DNA of 54,544 bases from JBBKWH01 sp037968855 (GTDB lineage Bacteria > Pseudomonadota > Gammaproteobacteria > Pseudomonadales > Moraxellaceae). The notes under the pieces are model-generated. The model made no database searches. It was given only the letters and a program-made list of their open reading frames with translations, and was not told the origin of the DNA. Location of the stretch: contig JBBKWH010000060.1 in assembly GCA_037968855.1 (NCBI GenBank), positions 1 to 54,544 of the forward strand, in the 5' to 3' direction. A program made the position numbers and the translations under genes. Shown one piece after another: positions 23,769 through 33,591 of the stretch (the stretch's first letter is position 1; every line of letters starts with the position of its first letter).

Positions 23769-24256
23769 TAACAAGGCAACTGGCTAAACCCCTGCTGCCG
23801 CCACGCTTCATACACCATCACTGCCACACTGTTGGACAGATTTAAACTACGCGATTCGGGCTGCATCGGTAGGCGCAACCAATGTGCCACCGGAAATAAC
23901 TCACGCACGGCCAGCGGTAAGCCTTGTGTCTCTGGGCCAAACATAAAGGCCACGGGACGGTTTAAATCGGTGTCAAATGGTACCGCACTGCCTTTGGTGG
24001 TCAGTGGAAAAATCGCCTCAACCCCAGCCGCATGTACCGCCTGCAAACAGGCATCGAGATCAGGCCAAATTTTCATTCGCGCCCACTCGTGATAATCCAA
24101 ACCAGCCCGCTTAAGCAACTTATCTTCTAGGCTAAAACCCAGCGGCTCAATCAAATGCAAATGCGCGCCAGTATTGGCACACAGCCGAATAATATTGCCG
24201 GTATTACCAGGGATTTCTGGTGCAAACAAAATCACATGAATCACGCGGCGCTCCAT
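23768..24256 (-). CDS. trmL: tRNA (cytidine(34)/uridine(34)-2'-O)-methyltransferase
   Basis: 162 aa SPOUT methyltransferase that 2'-O-methylates the wobble base of two tRNA-Leu species using S-adenosylmethionine. The knotted S-adenosylmethionine site is visible as FGPETQGLP, LRLPMQ and SRSLNLSNSVAVMVYEA. N-terminal PEIPGNTGNIIRLCANTG is typical. Confidence 0.93.
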   Translation of the reverse strand: MERRVIHVILFAPEIPGNTGNIIRLCANTGAHLHLIEPLGFSLEDKLLKRAGLDYHEWARMKIWPDLDACLQAVHAAGVEAIFPLTTKGSAVPFDTDLNRPVAFMFGPETQGLPLAVRELFPVAHWLRLPMQPESRSLNLSNSVAVMVYEAWRQQGFSQLPC

Positions 24257-24301
24257 TTTTTACAGGTACGATCAGCATAAAAACGAGATCAAGAGTGGCA
24301 T

Positions 24302-24330
24302 AAAAAACGGCCACCGATGGCAGCCGTTTT
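24302..24330 (-). terminator. Terminator after cysN
   Basis: Read on the minus strand, AAAACGGC pairs with GCCGTTTT around an interrupted stem, followed by a T-run. Confidence 0.75.
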
Positions 24331-24350
24331 GGTTCGGTTCGACAATTTAC

Positions 24351-25964
24351 TTAAAGCTGAACCAACTCAGCAATTTGCTCAATGGCTTCATCAAGGCTGA
24401 CAGCCGTGAGATCAGCATCGGCCACGGCAACATCGGCAACCAACCAGGTCACACCGGTTGCACGCACCAAACTCACCTCATTGCTGCTGGCATCGGCTTT
24501 GGCCAAACTGACCACGCCTTTGTTCAATAAGGCACGCTCAAGTAACTCGGCTTGGGCCAATACTACCGCCGACAGTGCAACCACGGCAGGCTTTTGACCC
24601 AAACGTGCGGCACGATCTTCGGCAGTCACGGTTACCGCATCGTCAGTCATGAGCACTGACTCTTCGACCATACCCGCGCCAACGGTGACGTTAGACAGGC
24701 GATCAATCACGATAAACGCGCCAGTCAAGCGAATGTCTTGGTAGCGATCAAAGGCCACCGGGCGATCCAACTGTACCACCACGTCAGCAATGCCGTTCAG
24801 CTCTAGCGCATCGACAGCAACATGCTCAAGCGTATTCACATCGACCCGATGATTAATCTTGGCGATCTTACCCGGTACGGTTTGCGTGCCGACTTTAAAG
24901 TCATACAGCTTGCCCGCCACCAAGGGATGATCCGCCATCCAGACCACGGTCGCCCGTAGCGAAGCCGACAAGGTTGGCTCTTGACCGGCATGCACCAGCA
25001 TATCGCCACGGCTGACGTCGATTTCGTCGGTCAAGGTCAGGGTAATCGCTTGGCCAGCACCTGCGGTTTGCAGGTTGCCGTCGTAGGTGACAATCGCTTC
25101 GACCGTGCTGCTTTTGCCCGATGGAAGGGCTAATACCGCATCGCCAACGCTAACCGAACCCGCCGCAATCGTGCCAGCAAAACCACGGAAATCGAGGTTT
25201 GGACGGTTGACATATTGCACTGGCAAACGGAAGCCACGTTGCTGAATATCACGATTGATCTGCACCGATTCCAGCAACTGCATCAAGGTGCCACCGTCGT
25301 ACCATGGTGTTTGCTCAGAGGCATTGACCACGTTATCACCGTTGAGTGCGGACATCGGCACAAAACGAATATCGGACGGCTTACGATCGCCCAACTGCTC
25401 AACAAAGCCCAAGTAGTCTTGCTGAATCTCGTTAAAGCGATCTTGCGAAAAGCCCAACAAGTCCATTTTGTTGACTGCCACAATCACATGCTTAATGCCC
25501 AACAACGCAGCAATAAAGCTATGACGGCGAGTCTGCGTTTGCACGCCATACCGCGCATCAATCAAGATAATAGCAAGGTCACAGGTCGAGGCACCGGTGG
25601 CCATGTTGCGGGTGTACTGCTCGTGGCCGGGGGTATCAGCAATGATGAACTTACGCTTTTCGGTCGAAAAATAACGATAAGCCACATCAATGGTGATGCC
25701 CTGCTCGCGCTCGGCCTGCAAGCCATCGACCAGCAACGCCAAGTCAGGCGCATCGCCTTGCGTGCCGGATTTTTTACTGTCGCGGGTGACCGCAGCCAAG
25801 TGATCTTCGTAGATCAGCTTGGAGTCATATAGCAAACGGCCAATCAGCGTACTTTTGCCGTCATCGACGTTACCGCAGGTCAAAAAGCGCAATAAGTCTT
25901 TTTGCTCGTGTTGTTTTAGATAGGCCAAGATGTCTTGGCTAATCAGTTCAGATTGGTGTGACAT
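24351..25964 (-). CDS. cysN: Sulfate adenylyltransferase subunit 1 (GTPase)
   Basis: 537 aa EF-Tu-like GTPase that drives ATP sulfurylase (sulfate plus ATP to APS) with CysD. G1 GNVDDGKSTL, G3 DTPGHEQY and G4 NKMD are visible, then two beta-barrel domains. No C-terminal APS kinase (CysC) fusion is present; about 40 extra residues at the end are Ala/Val rich. It follows cysD by 23 bases. Confidence 0.96.
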   Translation of the reverse strand: MSHQSELISQDILAYLKQHEQKDLLRFLTCGNVDDGKSTLIGRLLYDSKLIYEDHLAAVTRDSKKSGTQGDAPDLALLVDGLQAEREQGITIDVAYRYFSTEKRKFIIADTPGHEQYTRNMATGASTCDLAIILIDARYGVQTQTRRHSFIAALLGIKHVIVAVNKMDLLGFSQDRFNEIQQDYLGFVEQLGDRKPSDIRFVPMSALNGDNVVNASEQTPWYDGGTLMQLLESVQINRDIQQRGFRLPVQYVNRPNLDFRGFAGTIAAGSVSVGDAVLALPSGKSSTVEAIVTYDGNLQTAGAGQAITLTLTDEIDVSRGDMLVHAGQEPTLSASLRATVVWMADHPLVAGKLYDFKVGTQTVPGKIAKINHRVDVNTLEHVAVDALELNGIADVVVQLDRPVAFDRYQDIRLTGAFIVIDRLSNVTVGAGMVEESVLMTDDAVTVTAEDRAARLGQKPAVVALSAVVLAQAELLERALLNKGVVSLAKADASSNEVSLVRATGVTWLVADVAVADADLTAVSLDEAIEQIAELVQL

Positions 25965-25987
25965 GCCATGATTCCTTAAATGCGACC

Positions 25988-26896
25988 TTAGAAATAACCT
26001 TGCTGTTTTTTCAGTTCCATCGAGCCTGCTTCGTCGTGGTCGATCATGCGACCTTGACGCTCAGAACTGGTGGTCAGCAGCATTTCTTGAATCACTTCAG
26101 GCAAGGTGGCTGCCGTCGATTCGACCGCACCGGTCAATGGATAGCAACCCAATGTGCGGAAGCGTACCGATTTCATTTCAGGCACTTCGCCTTCTTTGAG
26201 CGGCATACGCTCGTCATCAACCATGATCAACGTGCCACCCCGATTGACCACAGGACGCAGCTCGGAGAAGTACAACGGCACAATTGGAATGCCTTCAAGG
26301 TAGATGTATTGCCAGATGTCCAGCTCGGTCCAGTTGGACAAAGGGAACACCCGAATGCTCTCGCCTTTGTTGACCTTGCCGTTGTAGATATTCCACAGCT
26401 CAGGCCGTTGGTTTTTGGGATCCCAACGGTGCTTGCTGTCGCGGAATGAATACACTCGCTCTTTGGCACGTGATTTTTCTTCGTCACGACGCGCACCACC
26501 AAACGCGGCATCAAAGCCGTATTTGTCTAAGGCTTGTTTTAAGCCTTGGGTTTTCATGATGTCGGTGTACTTAGAGCTACCATGATCAAACGGATTAATA
26601 CCCGCTGCGATCCCTTCGAGGTTTTTGTGCTCAATTAACTCTAGACCGAGCTTGGCCACCAAGTCATCACGAAAGGAAATCATCTCTTTAAATTTCCAGC
26701 CGGTATTGACATGCATCAGCGGAAACGGGAGCTTGCCCGGATAGAACGCTTTCATCGCCAGATGCAACATCACTGCCGAATCTTTGCCAATCGAGTACAG
26801 CATGACAGGATTCGCAAATTCAGCCGCGACTTCACGGATGATGTGAATACTTTCAGCTTCTAATTGCTTTAAGTGGGTCAGTCGTTCCTCAGTCAT
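25988..26896 (-). CDS. cysD: Sulfate adenylyltransferase subunit 2
   Basis: 302 aa from the ATG at 26896, the same length as E. coli CysD. ATP-PP loop SIGKDSAVMLHLA (about residues 35-47), GGARRDEEKSRAKERV and LSNWTELDIWQY are typical. First gene of the cysDN unit in assimilatory sulfate reduction. Confidence 0.96.
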   Translation of the reverse strand: MTEERLTHLKQLEAESIHIIREVAAEFANPVMLYSIGKDSAVMLHLAMKAFYPGKLPFPLMHVNTGWKFKEMISFRDDLVAKLGLELIEHKNLEGIAAGINPFDHGSSKYTDIMKTQGLKQALDKYGFDAAFGGARRDEEKSRAKERVYSFRDSKHRWDPKNQRPELWNIYNGKVNKGESIRVFPLSNWTELDIWQYIYLEGIPIVPLYFSELRPVVNRGGTLIMVDDERMPLKEGEVPEMKSVRFRTLGCYPLTGAVESTAATLPEVIQEMLLTTSSERQGRMIDHDEAGSMELKKQQGYF

Positions 26897-27007
26897 TATC
26901 CTCGCCTCGACCATGCAGATTTCGGGCCGCACTATAGCATTCTTTGGCCCTGTTTTTTTGCTTATACGGTATAGAATTGGTCGCAACCGCCTTGATCTGG
27001 CACTCGA

Positions 27008-27532
27008 TTAGCCATCGGCATGCGCCAATGCCAAGCCCGCCAATAGATCTTGATAAATCGCCACGCTAGTCGCGTCAAAACAACAGAATGTCACCTCCAG
27101 ATCATGCGACGACACTTGCAGCCATTTTGAGACACTATGCACAGCGATTTCGGCCGCCTGTTGCGCCGGATAGCCGTATACGCCCGTGCTAATACACGGA
27201 AATGCCAAACGATGGATGCCATACTGCTCGGCTAGTATGAGGCATGACTGATAACAAGAGGCCAACAGATGCGCCTCATTCTGCTGTCCGCCATGCCACA
27301 CAGGGCCAACGGTATGGATAATCCACTGTGCAGGCAGATCAAAAGCAGGCGTGATTTTGGCTTGGCCGGTTGGGCAGCCATTTAACAGACGGCAGGCATT
27401 GAGTAGCTGTGGCCCTGCTGCACGATGAATCGCGCCATCCACGCCACCGCCGCCAAGCAGACTGCTATTGGCGGCATTGACAATCGCGTCAACCTTTAAG
27501 GTGGTGATATCGGCTTGCATGGTATGCAACAT
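27008..27532 (-). CDS. Macrodomain protein (O-acetyl-ADP-ribose deacetylase-like)
   Basis: 174 aa from the ATG at 27532 (AAGGA about 8 bases upstream). Macrodomain motifs: DAIVNAANSSLLGGGGVDGAIHRAAG at the start and FPCISTGVYGYP in the middle. Related proteins remove ADP-ribose or O-acetyl-ADP-ribose adducts. It follows the DUF4385 gene by about 64 bases and may be expressed with it. Confidence 0.9.
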   Translation of the reverse strand: MLHTMQADITTLKVDAIVNAANSSLLGGGGVDGAIHRAAGPQLLNACRLLNGCPTGQAKITPAFDLPAQWIIHTVGPVWHGGQQNEAHLLASCYQSCLILAEQYGIHRLAFPCISTGVYGYPAQQAAEIAVHSVSKWLQVSSHDLEVTFCCFDATSVAIYQDLLAGLALAHADG

Positions 27533-27596
27533 GCTTATTGTCCTTAATCCTAAACGCTTGAGTATGTAAGCTTGATCATGTCGTAACACAAATGAT

Positions 27597-28190
27597 TTAG
27601 CCAAACCGTGCTTTAAAGGCAGTTTTTTCGGCTTGGTACTGTGGGTTGGCTTCGGCCTGATCCCATTTTTGCTTAAAGATCCGCGCGGCTTCGGCTTTTA
27701 CCGGATCATTGATCCGTGGCAATTCCTCGCGGCCATGCGCGCCAGATAGTCCTTTTTTATCCAACGGCACGGGGCCTTGGTATTTTTTTCCCCCTTGATG
27801 ATTGGCATAGCGCCGCGCACGGGTAAAACCCATCTGCAAAAACTTACGTGCCATATCTGCGCCCACAAAATCATCCGCCGCCAGATAATCTTCAAATAAA
27901 GCAAAAATTGTATCCGCACTCAACGTCGCAACCTCAGGGTCTTTAAAACGCCAATGCGGTAAAATCTCCGACTTATATGGCTCCACCAATAGTACCCCTT
28001 GCTCGCCACGACCCACCCGATAAAACTGCGGTGACTGCCGAAAATCAATCTGTTTAAAATCTAAATCATAAGCAAAACTGCTTGATGTCACCCGTGCCTG
28101 TCGTGTTGGCGGTAACTCGGCTGGTATATCGACTGACAAGGTTATCTGGCTTGCAGTGGTCGGTCGATATGGCAAATCAAAGGTCGGCAT
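27597..28190 (-). CDS. DUF4385 protein
   Basis: 197 aa from the ATG at 28190 (MPTFDLPYR); the frame is open 27 codons further without a clear start signal. YDLDFKQIDFRQSPQFYRVG, EPYKSEILPHWRF, MARKFLQMGFTRARRYANH and GGKKYQG match DUF4385, known from bacteria and large phages. Function unknown. Confidence 0.8.
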   Translation of the reverse strand: MPTFDLPYRPTTASQITLSVDIPAELPPTRQARVTSSSFAYDLDFKQIDFRQSPQFYRVGRGEQGVLLVEPYKSEILPHWRFKDPEVATLSADTIFALFEDYLAADDFVGADMARKFLQMGFTRARRYANHQGGKKYQGPVPLDKKGLSGAHGREELPRINDPVKAEAARIFKQKWDQAEANPQYQAEKTAFKARFG

Positions 28191-28325
28191 ACTCAAGCCC
28201 CTATCGGACAGCAAAACATCAGACTGCCCAATATCAGCCGTCCAATCTGTCGCAATATACCGAGTCAACAACAGTTATTTTGCAACACATCCACGCATGC
28301 GATCAGCATCATGCCCCATAGATCC

Positions 28326-30617
28326 TCAACTGATCAATGACTTGTGTGGATGGCCATGACCTGCCTCTAGCCATGCCATCAATGCAGCCTCCGGCATGGG
28401 GCGTGCAAACAAATAACCCTGCATTTTATCCACGCCAATCTCGTGCAACAGGTCACGTTGTAGTGTCGTTTCGACCCCTTCGGCGATGACTTCTAAGTTT
28501 AAGTTTTTGGCCATATCAACAATCGCGCGCACCAAGGTCACTTCGTGCCGTTGCAATGGTGCAACAAACGATCGATCAATCTTGATGGCGTGTAGCGGCA
28601 ACTGTTGCAAGCGACTTAGCGACGAATATCCCGTACCAAAATCATCCAAATGAATATGCACACCCAATGACTTCAGCGCATATAAAATCTTTTGTAGTTC
28701 ATCCTCACGATCTTCTAGCATCGACTCGGTCACTTCCAAATGCACCACGCCAGCATCGAGTCGATAGTGCGACAATAAATACGGTACTTCACTCAGCAAA
28801 TCCTTATGATCCAATTGCCGAATCGACACATTGACACTACAACTGAGCGCATGGCCTGCATCATGTAAGCGTCGTAGCGTCTCACAGGCAGATCGCAATA
28901 CCGCCGACCCAAGCGCAACAATTAATCCAGCCTCCTCGGCAATCGGAATAAACTCGTCCGGCCCGACGTACACATCATTCCAACGCCAACGGACCAAGGC
29001 TTCTAGTCCCGTCACCTGATAGTGACGCGCATCGACAATCGGCTGAAACCACGTTTCCAAATGTCCATGCTCCAAGGCCAATCGGAGCGCTTTTTCGATC
29101 TCAACCCGTCGCGTAAATGCCTGATGAATCCCGACATCGAACAACACCGCCTGATTTTTACCTCGGCGCTTGGCCTCATACATCGCCAAATCAGCATGAC
29201 GTAATAGCTCAATCGGTGTCGATAATGCACCCAAAGACACCACGCCAATCGATGCGGTGACGTAGCTAATGGTTTTTTCGTAAGCCAAAGGTTGGGCTAC
29301 TTTTTCGCACAAGCGCTGGGCCGTCTGCATAGCAGCGTCACTCGCCGTTTGTGGCATAAACACCGCAAACTCATCCCCGCCTAGACGTACCACCACGTCA
29401 TCACTGCGTAAGTCTTCAACAATGCGCTGTGCCACCGTGACCAAGGTCGCATCCCCAACTTGATGCCCAAGATGGTCATTGATCAATTTAAAACCATCCA
29501 AATCGACCAGAATTAAACATCCTGTTAGCCTTGCGGTCAGGTCGGCATCATAAGCTTTAGTGGCATCGGCCAAGGCTTTTAGCAAATAACGCCGATTGCC
29601 AATACCTGTGAGTGGATCATGCTCCGCATCAAACTCTACATCCCGAATCTGATGCTCGACTTTTGCCACAAGCTCATTCAGTGCATTGCCTAAATTATCA
29701 ATCTCATCGCAGCCCATAGTCGGCCAGACCACATTGGCATCGTGATGATGTCGATACCGATCAGCCAATCGAGAGAACAGTAAAATTCGCTTAATAATTT
29801 TTCGATCAATAATCGAACTTAGCACCAGCATAAACACCAAGATCAAAAATAAAATATTGGCCAATAAAACCGCAATCGCCATCCATTTTTCATCATCTAA
29901 AATATTGTCTATTTGGGTATACAACATGACCTGCAAACTTTGGTCTACCAGCACCACATCGGCCTGATGCTCAGGTCGCTGGCCGTCTGTTAAGGGTAAT
30001 AACTGTAGGCTAACCCCCGTCAGTGCCGCAATCTGTTGTTTATATGACGGACTCAACCATCGACCAAAAATCACACAGCCTTGTATCGGTCCTTGTTGCA
30101 AGGAATCCTCTATCGGTGCATACACCATCAGCGCAGGCTGTTGCTCATACCAAACAATGGTTTTTCCTTTTTGTGAGCACCCAACCGGCATCGATTGCAG
30201 CGCCGTTTTTGACATGCTTGCCAGCACTGTGGCAGACATCGGATGGACGGTTAAATCGTGCAGTACCCGACCATCAAAAGGTTGTCGAGACTGATCGACC
30301 ATCACCACCCAATCCATTTGATTATTGGTCATCAAATTGGGGGTAAAGTGACTCCAATAGTCAGGATTAATACCATGAATAAAATCAATCGTGTCTTGCC
30401 AATAACCGTAATCTCCCGCAGACGCGGCAAACGACTGCCCATCTCGCTCTAACAAAATCGCGGCGCGTTGCAATTCGTTTTGGGTACGTCGTTGTTCAAA
30501 GTCAGAAAAAATCCAACCCATCAATAAAAATGAGCTTGTGGCTCCACCCAACATCATCAAGATGAGCAGCATCACCAGACGAAGGTTGATCCAGTTCTTT
30601 AATGATGTTTTGGGCAT
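28326..30617 (-). CDS. CHASE4-GGDEF-EAL cyclic-di-GMP enzyme
   Basis: 763 aa inner-membrane signalling protein. TM1 (about 12-35), a periplasmic CHASE4-like sensor (AGDYGYWQDTIDF), TM2 (about 228-255), then GGDEF with an intact RLGGDEF site (about 412) and an RxxD inhibitory site (RSDD) five residues before it. The EAL domain has E539 of EALVRW, NVS, EVTE, LDDFGTGYSSL and AEGVET, so it should be able to both make and degrade c-di-GMP. Single-gene unit. Confidence 0.93.
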   Translation of the reverse strand: MPKTSLKNWINLRLVMLLILMMLGGATSSFLLMGWIFSDFEQRRTQNELQRAAILLERDGQSFAASAGDYGYWQDTIDFIHGINPDYWSHFTPNLMTNNQMDWVVMVDQSRQPFDGRVLHDLTVHPMSATVLASMSKTALQSMPVGCSQKGKTIVWYEQQPALMVYAPIEDSLQQGPIQGCVIFGRWLSPSYKQQIAALTGVSLQLLPLTDGQRPEHQADVVLVDQSLQVMLYTQIDNILDDEKWMAIAVLLANILFLILVFMLVLSSIIDRKIIKRILLFSRLADRYRHHHDANVVWPTMGCDEIDNLGNALNELVAKVEHQIRDVEFDAEHDPLTGIGNRRYLLKALADATKAYDADLTARLTGCLILVDLDGFKLINDHLGHQVGDATLVTVAQRIVEDLRSDDVVVRLGGDEFAVFMPQTASDAAMQTAQRLCEKVAQPLAYEKTISYVTASIGVVSLGALSTPIELLRHADLAMYEAKRRGKNQAVLFDVGIHQAFTRRVEIEKALRLALEHGHLETWFQPIVDARHYQVTGLEALVRWRWNDVYVGPDEFIPIAEEAGLIVALGSAVLRSACETLRRLHDAGHALSCSVNVSIRQLDHKDLLSEVPYLLSHYRLDAGVVHLEVTESMLEDREDELQKILYALKSLGVHIHLDDFGTGYSSLSRLQQLPLHAIKIDRSFVAPLQRHEVTLVRAIVDMAKNLNLEVIAEGVETTLQRDLLHEIGVDKMQGYLFARPMPEAALMAWLEAGHGHPHKSLIS

Positions 30618-30808
30618 ATCCTTTTACCGCCTCTTGTTCGTGATATCATACCCTGATCATTCTCATAAAAAATATAATGTTGTTAGATGCTTAGCTACCA
30701 AACTAACCAGCAAAAAATCACCTGTCAACTTCTGCCAGAACAGGTTGAATCTGATCGTTGTGGATCAACTGATACTTCATGGTCTGAGCTTTTTTAGCGA
30801 TCTATCGG

Positions 30809-31816
30809 CTAGTTTTGGCACGGTAATGCCGCTGTCTGATAGCCGCCTGTATGCACAAAAACCACTCGTTGACCAACCCAGTGATCCTGCTGCTGCATGC
30901 TCGACCACAAATGCAGCAATGCCTTGCCGGTGTATACATAATCTAAAGGTATCTGCAACTGCTGTTGCAACTGACACAGTTGTTGCAATTGCGCTGGTTT
31001 AATCCGCCCAAAGCCATTGAGTGCTGCACTAGAATCAACCGTTAACCATGCCGATACGTTGAATAAGCGCTGTTGCAGATCGGCATCCTCGGCACAAGCC
31101 TGCTGCAACGCTTGCTGCCCTTGCATGGGTAATGCTGTATAGCCTTTTGCCGCAGATAATCCCAGTAGGCGACACTGCGACAAAGCACTTTTTGGTTGTG
31201 TAACCGACAGCCGGTGACGCTGCATCAGCCCATAGGCCAAACCAGCCAATGTGCCGCCCGATCCAACGGGACACACCAATACATCACACGCTTGCTGAAT
31301 AGCCAACTCATCCACAATACGGCTAACATCTGCTACGCACGCCGCGGAGGTTCCACCTTCGGGGACGATCAAATATGGCGCAAAGGGCTGTAATTGCTGC
31401 TGGAGCATGGCACTCATCTGCTGTTGTTCGGGGTAATAGGCTTGCCGTGTCAATGCGATCAGCTGCATGCCATACGCCGCACATTGAGCCAATATTGGCG
31501 AGCGCTGTAGATCGACTTCGCCACGTACACAACCTACCGTTTGCATCCCCACTTGTTGCCCCATGGCCGCCAGCGCCAACAAGTGATTAGAATATGCGCC
31601 GCCAAAACTCACCAAGGTGGTGATGCCTTGGGCAACTGCTTGCCGAAAGTAGACCGTAGATTTGCGGTATTTATTGCCAATTAATGCGGGGTGCAACAGA
31701 TCATCACGCTTGACCCACAACCGAATCTGCCGCTCAGTTAACATGGGATGCGACACCGCCTGTAAGGGTGAAGGCGGCAAAGGGGTAAACAAGGCATCAA
31801 TATCAATGGGCGACAT
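30809..31816 (-). CDS. PLP-dependent ACC deaminase / D-cysteine desulfhydrase family
   Basis: 335 aa fold-type II PLP enzyme. The lysine in GNKYRKS and SFGGAYSNHLLALAAMG, with VCPVGSGGTLAGLAYG, give the cofactor site. Family members split D-cysteine to pyruvate, H2S and ammonia, or open 1-aminocyclopropane-1-carboxylate; which applies cannot be decided here. Glutamine-rich stretches (QLQQLCQLQQQLQ) occur in the C-terminal half. Confidence 0.85.
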   Translation of the reverse strand: MSPIDIDALFTPLPPSPLQAVSHPMLTERQIRLWVKRDDLLHPALIGNKYRKSTVYFRQAVAQGITTLVSFGGAYSNHLLALAAMGQQVGMQTVGCVRGEVDLQRSPILAQCAAYGMQLIALTRQAYYPEQQQMSAMLQQQLQPFAPYLIVPEGGTSAACVADVSRIVDELAIQQACDVLVCPVGSGGTLAGLAYGLMQRHRLSVTQPKSALSQCRLLGLSAAKGYTALPMQGQQALQQACAEDADLQQRLFNVSAWLTVDSSAALNGFGRIKPAQLQQLCQLQQQLQIPLDYVYTGKALLHLWSSMQQQDHWVGQRVVFVHTGGYQTAALPCQN

Positions 31817-31863
31817 AAGTAAACCAATCTAACTGTTTAATGCCATCGACAACACGAGTCGGT

Positions 31864-32514
31864 CTACCACGACCCATCCAGCATCGCTCGCCACTGCATC
31901 ACTCGTGCGTCGACTTGATCCACAGTGGCATTGAGCACATCGCCAACAACGGCATACAGATCCATGCCTAGCGTAACCAATCCAGAACTATTTTCAACAC
32001 TCAGTCCACCAATCACGCAGATTGGCACATCAAGTTGCTGCTTGGCCTGTTGCAGGATCGACTGTTCGACGCGACTGGCCAGCGGCTTCGTACCGGATGG
32101 ATATACCGCACCAAAAGCCACATAACTGGCCCCATCATGGACCGCTTGTTGGGCCAACTCAAAATCACCATGACATGTCCGGCCAATAATCGCCTGCTCA
32201 CCCAGCAACGCTCTGGCAGCTTGCACCGAGCCATCACCCTGCCCCAAATGCACCCCACAGCCCAGACGCTTAGCAAGCGCGAGATTGTCATTAATGATCA
32301 ATGGCACATCGTATTGCTGACAGATCGCCAACAACGCTGCCGCCTCTGACTCTTGTTGATCAGTAGGGGTTTGTTTGCGACGGTATTGCACCATCGCCAC
32401 CCCACAAGACAACGCTGCATGCAGCTTGTTTTGCAAAATAGGCCAAGGATCATCATTGGTGATCAAATACAAACCACGCGGCGTGGTTGATGCAGCGATG
32501 TTCAAAGTCGACAT
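31864..32514 (-). CDS. thiE: Thiamine-phosphate synthase
   Basis: 216 aa (ATG at 32514; a GTG at 32523 is an alternative). Joins HMP-pyrophosphate and thiazole phosphate. TIM-barrel motifs VQYRRK, INDNLALAKRLGCGVHLGQGD, GRTCHGD and FGAVYPSGTK, and the phosphate-binding VIGGLSVEN are present. No TPP riboswitch is seen upstream and no other thi gene is near. Confidence 0.93.
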   Translation of the reverse strand: MSTLNIAASTTPRGLYLITNDDPWPILQNKLHAALSCGVAMVQYRRKQTPTDQQESEAAALLAICQQYDVPLIINDNLALAKRLGCGVHLGQGDGSVQAARALLGEQAIIGRTCHGDFELAQQAVHDGASYVAFGAVYPSGTKPLASRVEQSILQQAKQQLDVPICVIGGLSVENSSGLVTLGMDLYAVVGDVLNATVDQVDARVMQWRAMLDGSW

Positions 32515-32544
32515 AACGATCACAACACAAAAAAAGGGCTGAGA

Positions 32545-32910
32545 TTAGATCTGGTCTTGCTGCGGATCGGTCAGGCTGATTCGACCACGCAACACATCGC
32601 TAAACATCCGCCAATCAGACGCAAAACTTTTAATCGGCTGCTTAAAACTGGCTGGTTTGTTTTTTTCAAATACAAAGTGCCCAACCCATGCACAGGCATA
32701 ACCCGCCACAATGCCTTTAAGCAATGGCTTGACCGAACGCTTACGAATCGACTGCACGATACCCAACACGCCACAGCTTGTGCCAACAAAGTGCAAACGA
32801 CGGCAAGCCAAGTTTTGATGCTCACCCAAATAGAACTGATAAAAACCCTGTGGGACTTCGGTTTTTTGCACAAAGGGAATCACATTTTTTTGAACAGTCA
32901 TCAGGCGCAT
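32545..32910 (-). CDS. Mpo1-like DUF962 membrane protein
   Basis: 121 aa. FYLGEHQNLACRRLHFVGTS, AWVGHFVFEKNKPASF and DWRMFSDVLRGR match the DUF962 family, whose yeast member Mpo1 is an iron-dependent 2-hydroxy fatty acid dioxygenase. The histidines in GEHQN, RLHF and VGHF are the expected metal ligands. Two hydrophobic segments. The start could be three codons later. Confidence 0.85.
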   Translation of the reverse strand: MRLMTVQKNVIPFVQKTEVPQGFYQFYLGEHQNLACRRLHFVGTSCGVLGIVQSIRKRSVKPLLKGIVAGYACAWVGHFVFEKNKPASFKQPIKSFASDWRMFSDVLRGRISLTDPQQDQI

Positions 32911-33116
32911 CCGAGTGCTTGTGGGTCGTTCAGATTAGCACGCCACGCGGTAAACGACATACGCAACGAGTGCCAAATTCATATATTGATCTGATCATAA
33001 AAACCACTTCAAGCCACCGGTAGGATGCAGTGCAAAAACGACTGACTCATTGACTCATGCAGTCATTTAAGCATTTGAAGTGCTTTTTGCAGGGATGCCT
33101 AAGTGCAATACCCACC

Positions 33117-33590
33117 TTAATCACGTACATGCCGCCCAACCACCGTCCCTTGTGTGGCTTTACCGCGCTTCATTCGACCCAGCAGCACATGCATTGGCAA
33201 AATCAATATCGCAACAGCACCCACCCACAGATGAACCCAATGCACCCACTCGCGGCTGTCATAGTCAGCGTAATACAGCCCCAAACCACTTAAGCTCAGC
33301 AACACCATCATGGTCAACGCCAACAGACCAGACACACGGTTACGCTTGCGCTGCCACGCCACCCGCACATGGGTCGACAAGATTGAGCCAAACCAAACCA
33401 GTGCAAACGCGGCCGCAATCCCATGCAGTTTGACCAGCAACGAGGCGCGCTCGGTGGGATCATTCATTTGCATGTCTTGATCCCACCACCACCAGACGCC
33501 AGTCACAGCCAATAATAGCCACATGGCATAACCGGCAAGGCGAACCCATGGCAGCATACGAATGGTGGTTAATCCGGTCAACATCGACAT
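33117..33590 (-). CDS. Four-helix membrane cytochrome-like protein of the flavin operon
   Basis: 157 aa from the ATG at 33590, 1 base after the ApbE gene. Four transmembrane helices: about 12-32, 48-70, 82-102 and 112-133. Helix 2 has histidines 18 apart (KLHG and STHV) and helix 4 has a pair 14 apart (VHLW and PMHV), the arrangement of a bis-haem b-type cytochrome as in DUF4405/PepSY-like electron carriers. Probably passes electrons from the quinone pool to the exported FMN protein. Haem binding is inferred. Confidence 0.65.
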   Translation of the reverse strand: MSMLTGLTTIRMLPWVRLAGYAMWLLLAVTGVWWWWDQDMQMNDPTERASLLVKLHGIAAAFALVWFGSILSTHVRVAWQRKRNRVSGLLALTMMVLLSLSGLGLYYADYDSREWVHWVHLWVGAVAILILPMHVLLGRMKRGKATQGTVVGRHVRD

Positions 33591-33591
33591 C

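Noticed and set aside
32515..32560. Possible TPP riboswitch before thiE
   Set aside because: The conserved TPP-aptamer boxes are not seen; the space to the next gene is only about 30 bp.
33067..33090. Stem with T-run near 33080 on the plus strand
   Set aside because: Only 5 bp of stem, and the neighbouring genes are on the other strand.
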